Shown here piece after piece: positions 41,204 through 49,479 of a DNA stretch of 64,000 nucleotides. A program made the translations under genes and the position numbers. Origin of the DNA: Microbacterium sp. LWH7-1.2 (GTDB lineage: Bacteria > Actinomycetota > Actinomycetes > Actinomycetales > Microbacteriaceae); the NCBI RefSeq assembly GCF_038397755.1, contig NZ_CP151637.1, forward strand, positions 3,844,001 to 3,908,000, read 5' to 3'. Under the pieces are notes generated by a model. It searched no databases. It had not been told where the DNA came from and saw only the letters and a program-made list of their open reading frames with translations. Each line of letters opens with the position of its first letter. The first letter of the stretch is position 1.

Positions 41204-42944
41204 AGTCCGCGGTGTGCGCGAGCTCGGGCGTGCGCGGGGGAGCGGTGCGGCGCGGCCGCAGAGCCTCGAACGCGGCGGCCCAGGCGAGGAGGTCAGGATC
41301 GCTGTAGGCGCGCCCGGCGATCGTCAGGCCGACGGGCATCCCGATGTCGGCCATCGTCCCCATCGGCACGGTGACCGTCGGGATGCCGAGGTGGCGGATC
41401 GCGAGGTTGCCGTTGGCCACCCACACGCCGTTACGCCAGCCGAGGTCGGCGGAGGCCTCGTTCACGTCCATGTCGGCCGGGCCGACGTCGGCGACCGCGG
41501 GGAAGATGAGGGCGTCGAGGCCGAGGATCGACATCCAGTCCTCGAGGTCGACGCGCCGAGTCTCTTCGAGGCCGCGGACGCCGTCGTCCATCTCGGGGAT
41601 GTCGGTGAACGAGGCGTACGGGTGCTCGCGCACCTGCGCGGGGTAGGTGGCGATGTCGTCGTCGAAGCCGGTGTACCGGTCGGGCAGCGCGCCGTCCGGG
41701 TGCGGGAAGATCGTCGAGCCGTCGACGTCGGCGAGGCGGCCGAGCGCCGGGTCGCCGTTCGCGCGCAGGAAGTCGTCCCATGCCCACGCCGACAGGTCGA
41801 CGATCTCTCGCTGCAGGAAGGCCTCGCTCACGAGCCCGCGGGTCTTGATCGTCGGGGCGCCGGGCCGGTCGCCTTCGTAGTTCGTCACGGCCGGGAAGTC
41901 GACTTCCACGACCTCCGCGCCGGCGGCCTCGAGGTCCATCCGGGCCTTCTCCCACAGCGTGAGCACCGAGGGTCGAGTCTCGACACGGGTGCCAGTCGGC
42001 CCGCCGATGCCGCCGTGCGGGTTCGTCCCCGCTTCGACGTCGGCGTTGATGTACATCCGCGGTACGCCGAACCGGTGTCCCGCAAGGGTCGCGGCGGCGG
42101 CATCGGCGTCCGCCGACGCGAGCGCCGGGTACGACGCGGGACGCAGGGCCGAGGCATCCGGGATCTCGATCCACGGCTGCGCGCGCCAGAAGTCGCCGCG
42201 GGTCTCCGGGTCGTCGGCGACCATCACATCGAGGACCTCGAGCAGGTCGGCCATCGTGCGCGTGTGCGGCACGACGACGTCCATCGTGGGCACGAGCGGC
42301 CAGTTGCCGCGCACCGAGATCACGCCGCGAGAGGGGGTGTACGCGCAGAGCGCGTTGTTCGAGGCGGGCGCGCGGCCGCTGGACCAGGTCTCCTCGCCGA
42401 GTCCGAACGCCGCGAAGCTCGCCGCCGTCGCGGTGCCGGAGCCGTTGGACGATCCCGACCCGAACGCCGACGTCAGGTACTCGGCGTTGTACGGGCTCTC
42501 GGCGCGGCCGTAGACGCCGCGCTGCATGCCGCCGTTGGCCATCGGCGGCATATTCGTCAGCCCGATGAGCACCGCTCCGGCTTGGCGCAGGCGCTCGATC
42601 GAGAACGCGTCGCGCTGCGCGACGAGCTCGGCGAACGCAGGGGACCCCGCCGCGACCGTGAGCCCTTTCGCCATGAACGAGTCCTTCGCCGTGTACGGGA
42701 TGCCGTCGAGTGGCCCGAGCGTGCGGCCTTCGGAGCGACGGAGATCGGATGCTGCGGCCTCGGCCCGCGCGTCGGGATTGCGCACGACCACCGAGTTGAG
42801 GGCGGCGGCGGTGCCGGGTTCGTCGTACGCGTCGATCCGTGCGAGGTAAGCGTCGACGAGCCCGACGCTGGTCACCTCCCCGGCGTCGAGTGCGTCGCGG
42901 AGCTCGGCGATCGTCTTCTCGACGACAGGGAAGCGGCGGGTCAT
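41202..42944 (-). CDS. amidase (amidase signature family)
   Basis: 580 residues. The Ser-cisSer-Lys triad parts are visible: Y-T-A-K87-D-S-F, F-G-S-G-S-S-N-G-S-G (about 161-170) and E-E-T-W-S-S-G-R-A-P-A-S-N-N-A. It hydrolyses an amide to acid and ammonia. It overlaps the agmatine deiminase gene by 4 bp (ATGA), so the pair is an operon; a joint role in degrading agmatine-derived or other amides is plausible. A long in-frame extension to 43397 lies in the deiminase gene and is rejected. Confidence 0.93.
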   Translation of the reverse strand: MTRRFPVVEKTIAELRDALDAGEVTSVGLVDAYLARIDAYDEPGTAAALNSVVVRNPDARAEAAASDLRRSEGRTLGPLDGIPYTAKDSFMAKGLTVAAGSPAFAELVAQRDAFSIERLRQAGAVLIGLTNMPPMANGGMQRGVYGRAESPYNAEYLTSAFGSGSSNGSGTATAASFAAFGLGEETWSSGRAPASNNALCAYTPSRGVISVRGNWPLVPTMDVVVPHTRTMADLLEVLDVMVADDPETRGDFWRAQPWIEIPDASALRPASYPALASADADAAAATLAGHRFGVPRMYINADVEAGTNPHGGIGGPTGTRVETRPSVLTLWEKARMDLEAAGAEVVEVDFPAVTNYEGDRPGAPTIKTRGLVSEAFLQREIVDLSAWAWDDFLRANGDPALGRLADVDGSTIFPHPDGALPDRYTGFDDDIATYPAQVREHPYASFTDIPEMDDGVRGLEETRRVDLEDWMSILGLDALIFPAVADVGPADMDVNEASADLGWRNGVWVANGNLAIRHLGIPTVTVPMGTMADIGMPVGLTIAGRAYSDPDLLAWAAAFEALRPRRTAPPRTPELAHTAD

Positions 42945-43975
42945 CGGATCACCGCCGGCTGCTGCTGGGTGATGCAGTGGATCCCGCCGCCACCGGCGAA
43001 GATCTGGCGCGCGTCGACCGTCACCGCTCGCCGCCCGGGATACGCCGCCTCGAGGATGTCGCGCGCCCGCGCGTCGGCGCGGTCCTCTCCGAATCCGCAC
43101 GCGATGATCCCGCCGTTCACGACGAGGTGGTTGACGTAGCTGTAGTCGACGAAGCCCTCCGTGTCCCGGAGCGTCTCGGGGGCGGGAAGGTCGATGATCT
43201 CGAAGGTGCGGCCCGCGGCATCCGTCTCGGCCGAGAGGAAGGCGCGCAGATCCCGCGACACCTCGAAATCGGGGTGCTCGGGGTTCTGCTGCGCGTGCAG
43301 AAGGATGCGACCGGGCGTCGGGATGGTCGCCACGATGTCGACGTGCCCGTTCGTGCCGAACTCGTCGTAGTCGCGGGTGAGCCCGCGGGGGAGCCACACG
43401 ACCTTCGTCGCGCCGATGGTGCGGTGAAGCTCGGCCTCGACGCGGGCGCGGTCGGCGAAGCGGTTGCGGCGCGGATCGAGCTGCACGGTCTCGGTGACGA
43501 GCACCGTGCCCTCACCGTCGACGTGGATGCCGCCGCCCTCGTTGACGAGCAGCGAGCTCACGACCTCGGCGTCGGCGAGGTCCGCGGTGAAGCGGGCGTG
43601 CTGAGCGGCTTGCTCCCACGTCGCCCACGCCGGTGCGCCCCAGCCGTTGAAGACCCAATCCACGGCGCCGAGTGCGCCGGGCCTGTCGTCGTCGACGACG
43701 AACGTCGGGCCGTGGTCGCGGAACCAGAACTCGTCCACCGGCGTCTCGACGATGTCGATGGCAGAGTCGAGCATGCGCCGCGCGCGGTCAGCCTTCGACG
43801 GATCGACGAGCATCGTCACGGGCTCGAAGCCCGCGACGCCGTTGGCCACCGCGCTCCAGGCGGCGTAGAAGCGCTCCTGCTCCGCGGGGTCGTCGCCGAG
43901 TGTCGGCCCCTCGTTGGGGAACGCCATCCACGTGCGCTCGTGCGGATCGCCCTCGTGCGGCATCCTCCAGGCCAT
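42941..43975 (-). CDS. aguA: agmatine deiminase family protein
   Basis: 344 residues. T-W-M-A-F-P, F-R-D-H-G-P-T-F, N-E-G-G-G-I-H-V-D-G-E-G and the nucleophile loop A-G-G-G-G-I-H-C334-I-T define the porphyromonas-type/agmatine deiminase branch of guanidine-modifying enzymes. The reaction gives N-carbamoylputrescine and ammonia. It is the first gene of the operon; a TetR operator lies upstream. Paralogues on peptidyl-arginine exist, so the substrate is not certain. Confidence 0.92.
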   Translation of the reverse strand: MAWRMPHEGDPHERTWMAFPNEGPTLGDDPAEQERFYAAWSAVANGVAGFEPVTMLVDPSKADRARRMLDSAIDIVETPVDEFWFRDHGPTFVVDDDRPGALGAVDWVFNGWGAPAWATWEQAAQHARFTADLADAEVVSSLLVNEGGGIHVDGEGTVLVTETVQLDPRRNRFADRARVEAELHRTIGATKVVWLPRGLTRDYDEFGTNGHVDIVATIPTPGRILLHAQQNPEHPDFEVSRDLRAFLSAETDAAGRTFEIIDLPAPETLRDTEGFVDYSYVNHLVVNGGIIACGFGEDRADARARDILEAAYPGRRAVTVDARQIFAGGGGIHCITQQQPAVIR

Positions 43976-44032
43976 CGTCGCCCCTTCGTCCGGTCGTGTC
44001 GCGACACCGGCCCCAAGCCGCCACGCGAAGTA

Positions 44033-44050
44033 ATTGATCTAGCGATCAAT
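44033..44050. promoter_or_regulatory. TetR operator of the deiminase-amidase locus
   Basis: ATTGATC-TAGC-GATCAAT, a perfect 7-bp dyad with 4-bp spacer, between the divergent aguA operon and the tetR gene. The ATTGATC half-site type is common for TetR regulators. Confidence 0.8.
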
Positions 44051-44077
44051 AGGAAAGATACCTATGCTGGCGAGACC

Positions 44078-44707
44078 ATGTCAAGCACATCGTCACGGCC
44101 GCGCACCCGCAAGGCTCCTGCCGAACGCGCCGCCGAGATCATCGCCGCGGCGACCGCGATCGCACACGAGCACGGCCTCCGCGCCCTCACGCTGCGCGCC
44201 GTGGCGGAGCGGGCGGGGGTCGCGTCGGGCCTCGTCGCGCATTACCAGCCGTCCATGGACGACCTCGTGGCGCACGTCTATGCCGACCTCGTCGACGAGG
44301 AGGTGCGCGACGTCGAGCGGCTCCTCGGCGCCGTCGCCGATCCGGCCGCCCGGCTCGGCGCTCTGATCGACACCCTCATGGATGCAGCGCGCGAGGACCT
44401 CACCGTGGTGTGGGTCGAGGGCTGGGCGATGGCCCGCCGCAACGACGCGCTCGCACAGGCCGTGCGCGCGCAGATGGAGCGCTGGCAGACGCTCGTCGAG
44501 TCGATCATCGCGGACGGATGCCGCAGCGGCGCGTTCTCGACGACCGAGCCGGGCGAGGTGGCGTGGGAGCTCATCGGCATGATCGACGGGCTCAACGCGC
44601 AGTCCCTCGCCCGCGGTACCGACACCACCCGCTATGCAGCCCGCACCGCCCGCGCGGCCGAGGCCCTCGTGGGCGCCAGGCCGGGATCGGTCCCGGTCAG
44701 CTCGTAG
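44078..44707 (+). CDS. TetR family transcriptional regulator
   Basis: 209 residues. R-A-A-E-I-I-A-A-A-T-A-I-A, then L-T-L-R-A-V-A-E-R-A-G-V-A-S-G-L-V-A-H-Y is the HTH; a BetI-like C-terminal domain follows (W-V-E-G-W-A-M-A-R-R). Divergent from aguA-amidase with a clear operator between. TATGCT lies 9 nt before the ATG. Likely represses both until a ligand, perhaps a polyamine, binds. Confidence 0.92.
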   Translation: MSSTSSRPRTRKAPAERAAEIIAAATAIAHEHGLRALTLRAVAERAGVASGLVAHYQPSMDDLVAHVYADLVDEEVRDVERLLGAVADPAARLGALIDTLMDAAREDLTVVWVEGWAMARRNDALAQAVRAQMERWQTLVESIIADGCRSGAFSTTEPGEVAWELIGMIDGLNAQSLARGTDTTRYAARTARAAEALVGARPGSVPVSS

Positions 44708-44787
44708 CCGTCCGGGCGCGACGGCACAACCCCCTCCGCACCTCGTGGCGTGCGCCCGTACGTTCGAGGCAGCGAAAGGAGCACGCC

Positions 44788-45006
44788 ATGTCCAATCAGC
44801 CACCGCTCATCCCGGCACCCCTCGGTGACGACGACGACCCCACGGTCGCCGACGGCACGGCCGACGACGGGGACGGGATGCTCGATCCCACACTCGACGA
44901 CGACCGTCCGCTCGACCCCGACCTCGACGACGACCGTATCGACAGCGCCGCCGCCGACGAGCGCGCCGCGACCGAGGGAACCCTCGACGTCGACGATCGT
45001 CCGTGA
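44788..45006 (+). CDS. small acidic protein (72 residues)
   Basis: Ribosome site GAAAGGAG 8 nt before the ATG. M-S-N-Q-P-P-L-I-P-A-P-L-G leads into Asp-rich repeats of the form L-D-[PD]-x-L-D-D-D-R. No hydrophobic core, so it is probably disordered. Similar short acidic proteins are common in Microbacteriaceae. Function unknown. The neighbouring aldo/keto reductase starts 53 bp later on the same strand. Confidence 0.65.
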   Translation: MSNQPPLIPAPLGDDDDPTVADGTADDGDGMLDPTLDDDRPLDPDLDDDRIDSAAADERAATEGTLDVDDRP

Positions 45007-45059
45007 CGCCCCACGCACGACCCGCTCCCCGCGCGGCGGAGCAGGGCCAGGATGGAACC

Positions 45060-45893
45060 ATGAGTGCGATCCCCACACTGACCCTGAACGACGGTGCCTG
45101 GTTTCCCGAGCTGGGACTCGGCACCTACAACCTGCGAGGTGAGGAGGGGATCGCGGCGATCGTCGCGGCGATCGACTCGGGCTACCGGCTGCTCGACACC
45201 GCGGTCAACTACGAGAACGAGCGCGAGGTCGGTGAGGCGGTGCGGCGCAGTGACGTCGACCGCGGCGAGCTGCTGGTCGCGTCCAAGATCCCCGGACGCC
45301 ACCACGGCCGGCAGGAGGCGATCGACAGCATCAAGGGTTCGCTGGACCTGCTGGGCCTGGACCGCATCGACCTGCAGCTGATCCACTGGCCGAACCCCAG
45401 CGTCGGCAAGTACGTCGACACCTGGCGCGGCATGATCGAGGCGCGGGAGCTGGGGCTCGTCCGCTCGATCGGCGTCTCGAACTTCACCGACGACCAGCTC
45501 ACCGAGCTCATCGAAGAGACGGGCGTCGTGCCGGCGGTCAACCAGGTGGAGCTGCACCCCTATTTCCCGCAGGAGAAGCTGCGGGCGTTCCACAGTGCCC
45601 ACGGCATCCGCACCGAGAGCTGGAGCCCGCTCGCCCGGCGCAGCGAGCTGCTGACCGAGCAGATCCTCACCGAGCTCGCCACGGTCCACGACGTCACCCC
45701 GACGCAGGTGGTGCTGCGCTGGCACACGCAGCTCGGCAGCACGCCGATCCCGAAGTCGGCCGATGCCGACCGCCAGCGCGAGAACGCCGACGTCTTCGGC
45801 TTCACGCTCACCGACGATCAGCTCGCCGCCATCAGCGCACTCGAGCGCGGCCGACTGTGGGACGGCGACCCGCTCACCCACGAGGAGATGTGA
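45060..45893 (+). CDS. aldo/keto reductase (AKR)
   Basis: 277 residues. L-L-D-T-A-V-N-Y-E-N-E-R-E-V-G carries Asp and Tyr of the tetrad, L-V-A-S-K-I-P-G the Lys, L-Q-L-I-H-W-P the His. S-I-G-V-S-N-F-T and P-I-P-K-S-A form the NADPH site. Resembles 2,5-diketo-gluconate reductase-like AKR5 enzymes; carbonyl substrate unknown. Confidence 0.93.
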   Translation: MSAIPTLTLNDGAWFPELGLGTYNLRGEEGIAAIVAAIDSGYRLLDTAVNYENEREVGEAVRRSDVDRGELLVASKIPGRHHGRQEAIDSIKGSLDLLGLDRIDLQLIHWPNPSVGKYVDTWRGMIEARELGLVRSIGVSNFTDDQLTELIEETGVVPAVNQVELHPYFPQEKLRAFHSAHGIRTESWSPLARRSELLTEQILTELATVHDVTPTQVVLRWHTQLGSTPIPKSADADRQRENADVFGFTLTDDQLAAISALERGRLWDGDPLTHEEM

Positions 45894-45894
45894 C

Positions 45895-45939
45895 ACGGAT
45901 GCTGCGGCCCGGCGCACCGCGCCGGGCCGCAGCATCCGT
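45895..45939. terminator. bidirectional terminator, 21-bp stem
   Basis: Perfect 21-bp arms (45895-45915, 45919-45939) with a 3-nt loop, between convergent AKR and NmrA-like genes. Starts ACGGATGCTGCGG. Confidence 0.85.
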
Positions 45940-45946
45940 CCCGGCT

Positions 45947-46693
45947 TCAGGCGTCGGGCAGGGCGTCGAGCCACTCGGCGAACGTCTGGGTGCCGCGCAG
46001 CGCGTCGGGCCCGGGAAGCAGCGCGCCCGAACGGAGGGCGCGGCCGAGGGCGCCCGGCATGTTCACCACGGGGACGGGCGCGCGGTGGCCGATCGCGTGG
46101 GCGTAGCGGTGCACCATGTCGGCCAGGCTCTCCTCCTGCGGTCCGGCGAGGTCGGTCGTGCGGCCCGCGGGGCCCTGTTCGGCGAGGTCGACGAGATGCG
46201 CGGCGACCTCGTGCACGGCGATCGGCTGCACACGGCCGGACGGGGCGACATGGGCGCCGGCGTGCCCGCGGTGATAGACCATCGCCGCGTACTCGTGGAA
46301 CTGGGTCGTGCGCAGGATCGTCCACGGCACGTCGCTGCCGGCGACCAGCCGCTCCTGCACCAGCTTTCCGGCGTAGTAGCCGTCCGGCGCGGCCTCGGCG
46401 CCGACGATGGTCAGTGCCAGGTGGTGCGGGACGTGCGCGATGCGCTCGGCCGCGAGCAGGCTCTTCGTGGCGCCGGCGAAGAACATGACCGACACGTCGG
46501 GCTTCGCGGTCGTCACGTTGGTGACGTCGATGAGCGCGTCGACGCCGTCGAGCGTGCCCGCGAGGCCCGCACCGCTCAGCAGTTCCACCCCCGTGCGGCG
46601 CGACAGGATGACGCCATCGTGGCCGCGCTCGCGCGCGATCGCTGCGATGTGCCCGCCCGTCATGCCGGTGCCGCCGGCGATGGCGAGTCTCAC
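45947..46693 (-). CDS. NmrA-like NAD(P)-binding protein (copy 2)
   Basis: 248 residues from GTG 46693 with GGGAGGA upstream. I-A-G-G-T-G-M-T-G-G-H-I is the Rossmann motif; D-V-P-W-T-I-L-R-T-T-Q-F-H-E-Y is typical of NmrA/atypical SDR proteins. Clearly paralogous to the next gene upstream (46756-47499), so a tandem duplication. Likely a quinone or NADPH-dependent oxidoreductase/epimerase. Confidence 0.9.
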   Translation of the reverse strand: MRLAIAGGTGMTGGHIAAIARERGHDGVILSRRTGVELLSGAGLAGTLDGVDALIDVTNVTTAKPDVSVMFFAGATKSLLAAERIAHVPHHLALTIVGAEAAPDGYYAGKLVQERLVAGSDVPWTILRTTQFHEYAAMVYHRGHAGAHVAPSGRVQPIAVHEVAAHLVDLAEQGPAGRTTDLAGPQEESLADMVHRYAHAIGHRAPVPVVNMPGALGRALRSGALLPGPDALRGTQTFAEWLDALPDA

Positions 46694-46755
46694 GAGTCCT
46701 CCCGGTGCGTGTGACCCGAACCCCCGCTCAGCGTAGACCCACGCCCTGCGGTCCG

Positions 46756-47499
46756 TCAGCCGAGTTCGGCGAGCCACTCCGCGAACGTCTGAGTTCCGAG
46801 CACCGTGCCCGGCCCGGGCAGGCCGAGTCCCGCCCGTATGCCCCTCATCTGCCCGCCGGGCAGGCTCACCGAGGGGATCCATCCGCCGTGGCCGGTGCGC
46901 CGGGCGTATGCCTTGACCATGTCGTCGAGGCGCTCCTCGCGCGGCCCGGCGAGATCGGCGGCTCGTCCCTGCGGGGCGCCCGCGGCGAGCCCGGCGAGCT
47001 GCGCCCCCACCTCCCGAGCCGCGACCGGCTGCACCCGCCCGCGCGGAGCGACGTGGAGGGGGCCGACCTTCGCGCGGGCAAACACCTGGCCCGCGAACTC
47101 GTGGAACTGCGTCGCACGCAGGATCGTCCACGGCACGCCGCCCTTCTCGATCACGCGCTCCTGTGCGAGCTTGCCCGCGAGGTAGTCGTGTGGGTTGCGG
47201 TCGATCCCGACGATGGACAGCAGCACCACGTGCGCGACTCCCGCTCGGGCGGCCGCGGCAATGAGATTGCCCGTCGCCGCCTCGAAGAACCGGGTCGCGA
47301 CATCGGCCGACAGCGTCGTGACATTCGCCGTGTCGATCACCGCGTCGACACCCTCGAGCGCGGCGTCGAGACCCGCGCCGGTCGTGAGGTCGACGCCAGT
47401 GCCGCGGCTGAGCACGACCGGGTCGTGCCCGTCCGCGCGCGCCGCCTCCACGACGTGGCTTCCGACGACGCCTGTTCCTCCGGCGACCGCGATCCTCAT
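46756..47499 (-). CDS. NmrA-like NAD(P)-binding protein (copy 1)
   Basis: 247 residues, GAGGAG upstream of the ATG. V-A-G-G-T-G-V-V-G-S-H-V, A-V-I-D-T-A-N-V-T-T and G-V-P-W-T-I-L-R-A-T-Q-F-H-E match copy 2 throughout. Divergent from the SigJ-type sigma factor. In ECF41 loci such oxidoreductase/epimerase (COE) genes are the usual target of the sigma factor. Confidence 0.9.
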   Translation of the reverse strand: MRIAVAGGTGVVGSHVVEAARADGHDPVVLSRGTGVDLTTGAGLDAALEGVDAVIDTANVTTLSADVATRFFEAATGNLIAAAARAGVAHVVLLSIVGIDRNPHDYLAGKLAQERVIEKGGVPWTILRATQFHEFAGQVFARAKVGPLHVAPRGRVQPVAAREVGAQLAGLAAGAPQGRAADLAGPREERLDDMVKAYARRTGHGGWIPSVSLPGGQMRGIRAGLGLPGPGTVLGTQTFAEWLAELG

Positions 47500-47559
47500 G
47501 ACATCACTCCTCTCGTCCCCGGGTGGGGCTCTCGACAGTCCGACGATGCGGAGCGGGAG

Positions 47560-47582
47560 AATGTAAGGGAACCGCTCACATT
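47560..47582. promoter_or_regulatory. AATGTAAG/CTCACATT dyad in the sigma/NmrA divergent region
   Basis: AATGTAAG (47560-47567) and CTCACATT (47575-47582) pair at 7 of 8 positions around 7 nt. It could be an operator, or part of the divergent promoters. Confidence 0.4.
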
Positions 47583-47624
47583 CTGCGCGGGTGCGTCGTC
47601 GGAACTCGAGAGAGGGGATCACGG

Positions 47625-48506
47625 ATGCCGCCCACCGACGAGGTCGAGAGCGAACGCCGCGCCCTGCTCGGCCTCTGCTACCGCATGCTCGGCACCGTGG
47701 CGGACGCGGAGGACGCCGTGCAGGAGACCTACGTCCGCTGGCTGCGGCTGTCGGACGAGGAGCGGGCGGCGATCCGCAACCCCGCGGCGTGGCTGACGCG
47801 CGTCGCCGGGCGCGTATGCCTCGACATGCTCGGCTCGGCGCGCGCCCGCCGCGAGCGCTACGTGGGGGAGTGGCTGCCGGAGCCCGTGCCGCAGGACTCG
47901 CCGCTCGCAGCATCCGTTCCCGTCGACCCGATCGAGCAGGTCACGCTCGACGATTCCGTCTCGATGGCCCTTCTCGTGCTGCTCGAGTCGCTCACGCCCG
48001 CGGAGCGCGTCGCGTTCGTGCTGCACGACGTCTTCGGGGTGCCGTTCGCGGAGATCGCCGAGACGGTCGGACGAAGTCCGGATGCCGTGCGTCAGCTCGC
48101 GTCGCAGGCCCGGCGGCACGTGCGGGAGCATCGTGCGGGAGCGGCCTCGCGGGAGCAGCACGACGCGGTCGCGCGCGCCTTCGCTGCGGCGGCGACCACC
48201 GGGGATCTCAGTGGCCTCGTCACCGTGCTCGATCCCGGTGTCGTGCTCCGCTCCGACGGCGGCGGACGCGTCTCGGCCGCTCGGCGTCCGGTGCGGGGCG
48301 CCGACCGGGTCGGACGGTTCCTCCTCGGCCTGCCGCGCCTGTTGCCCGAAGCCGTGCTCGTCCCCGTCGAGACGCCCGACGGGCTCGGCTTCCTCGCGAC
48401 GCTCCACGACGTGCCCGACGCGCTGGTGACGCTCGAGGTGCGCGACGGCCGCATCACCGACGTCTTCATCATGCGCAACCCCGACAAGCTCACGCAGTGG
48501 GGCTGA
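47625..48506 (+). CDS. SigJ/ECF41-type RNA polymerase sigma factor
   Basis: 293 residues. Region 2: L-L-G-L-C-Y-R-M-L-G-T-V-A-D-A-E-D-A-V-Q-E-T. Region 4: T-P-A-E-R-V-A-F-V-L-H-D-V-F and I-A-E-T-V-G-R-S-P-D-A-V-R-Q. A C-terminal SnoaL-like domain (about 180-290) replaces a separate anti-sigma factor, as in ECF41: the extension modulates activity. The two divergent NmrA-like genes fit the ECF41 rule. Confidence 0.93.
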   Translation: MPPTDEVESERRALLGLCYRMLGTVADAEDAVQETYVRWLRLSDEERAAIRNPAAWLTRVAGRVCLDMLGSARARRERYVGEWLPEPVPQDSPLAASVPVDPIEQVTLDDSVSMALLVLLESLTPAERVAFVLHDVFGVPFAEIAETVGRSPDAVRQLASQARRHVREHRAGAASREQHDAVARAFAAAATTGDLSGLVTVLDPGVVLRSDGGGRVSAARRPVRGADRVGRFLLGLPRLLPEAVLVPVETPDGLGFLATLHDVPDALVTLEVRDGRITDVFIMRNPDKLTQWG

Positions 48507-48529
48507 CGCGCCAGCTCCACGCGTCCCAG

Positions 48530-48866
48530 CTGTTGAGCGCTGGGCACCGCTGCTCGCGGTCGCTACCGACCTGCTCTCGATCACCGACGCCGTCGAAGCC
48601 CGCGACGACATCGATGAGACCCGCACCGCCGCGATGGGCGGATCGTTCGGCGGCTACATGGCCAACTGGGTCGCCTGTGGTCGGAGCTCGCCGAGCACCA
48701 CGCCGACGAGGACGGGCGCATGCCGCACCGGTTCCTGTACTTCCCCGACGAGAACCACTGGGTGCTGGGGCCCCAGCACGCCGTCGTCTGGTACGAGACG
48801 GTGTTCGCGTTCCTCGGCGAGCACGTGCTCGGCGCCGAGCCGTCGCGCTACGAGCTGCTGGGCTGA
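48530..48866 (+). pseudogene. decayed S9 family (prolyl oligopeptidase) peptidase
   Basis: Frame 1 (to about 48680) reads L-L-S-I-T-D-A-V-E-A-R-D-D-I-D-E-T-R then M-G-G-S-F-G-G-Y-M-A-N-W-V-A, the nucleophile region of acylaminoacyl-peptidase-like enzymes. It jumps to another frame, where L-W-S-E-L-A-E-H-H then F-L-Y-F-P-D-E-N-H-W-V-L-G-P-Q-H-A-V-V-W-Y-E-T is the C-terminal His region, ending TGA at 48864. The part between (normally about 90-100 residues, with the catalytic Asp) and the whole N-terminal half are missing. A remnant after deletion and frameshift. Confidence 0.85.
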
Positions 48867-48890
48867 ACGGAGCCCCGTCCGGCGCGCGTC

Positions 48891-49076
48891 TCAGGACGCG
48901 TGCCGGACTTCGCAGTCGCTTCCCGGCGACAGGATCGCCTCATGCCCGTCGTCGTAGCGGACCACCAGCAGCGGGTTCTCCTCGCTGCCCCGGACCTCGA
49001 TGACCTCACCCGCGCGCTCCACGGCACCGACGACGCGGCCGTGGATGATCACGCGATCGCCGACGCTCGCCTGCAT
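48891..49076 (-). CDS. DUF1918 domain protein
   Basis: 61 residues. M-Q-A-S-V-G-D-R-V-I-I-H-G-R-V-V-G then G-E-V-I-E-V-R-G and P-L-L-V-V-R-Y-D-D-G-H-E make the small beta-barrel DUF1918 found in actinobacteria. GGAGG lies upstream of this ATG. Function unknown; DNA/RNA-binding has been suggested only by fold. Confidence 0.87.
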   Translation of the reverse strand: MQASVGDRVIIHGRVVGAVERAGEVIEVRGSEENPLLVVRYDDGHEAILSPGSDCEVRHAS

Positions 49077-49145
49077 GGCGGACCACCTCCTCGCGCTCAC
49101 GATACGACGCGGCGGCGGCGAGGGGTAGGGGTGTACGGCCTCCGG

Positions 49146-49370
49146 TTACAGCTGGGCGCCGTCGTCGTCGCGGTTCTCGAGCCCGACGCTGCGCCCGCGC
49201 CAGGACTCGTAGGCCATGAGCCAGCCGATCGACACCGCCGCGGCGAGCACGACGCCCAGCAGGACGTTGCCCCAGATGAGCCCGAAGACGATCCCCAGCG
49301 TGAACATGAGGGCCGTGCCGAGCGCCCAGCCCGAGTGCCCGCGCGTCCAGCCCTTCCGCGTCGTGGTCAT
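49146..49370 (-). CDS. small membrane protein with two helices
   Basis: 74 residues. Basic start M-T-T-T-R-K-G-W, then helices at about 15-34 and 36-54, then W-R-G-R-S-V and an acidic end. TAGGCT lies 6 nt before the ATG, with no Shine-Dalgarno. Function unknown. Confidence 0.72.
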   Translation of the reverse strand: MTTTRKGWTRGHSGWALGTALMFTLGIVFGLIWGNVLLGVVLAAAVSIGWLMAYESWRGRSVGLENRDDDGAQL

Positions 49371-49376
49371 ATCGCC

Positions 49377-49382
49377 AGCCTA
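49377..49382 (-). promoter_or_regulatory. -10 hexamer TAGGCT, leaderless spacing
   Basis: On the minus strand, TAGGCT ends 6 nt before the ATG at 49370. Confidence 0.6.
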
Positions 49383-49479
49383 GGGCCGCCGCCGCCGCGG
49401 CGGCGGGCGGGCGGCCCGGCGGCCTACCGGCCGGAGCCGCTCGCTAGGTTGGAGAGACCCCACACACGGAACGGATCCC

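Noticed and set aside
42945..43397. N-terminal extension of the amidase
   Set aside because: It overlaps the end of agmatine deiminase and is Arg/His-rich; the ATGA overlap start at 42944 is normal for an operon.
47560..47624. ECF promoter GGAACC...CGTC in front of the sigma gene
   Set aside because: The words exist but the spacing is 20 nt, longer than the usual 15-18, so I did not call it.
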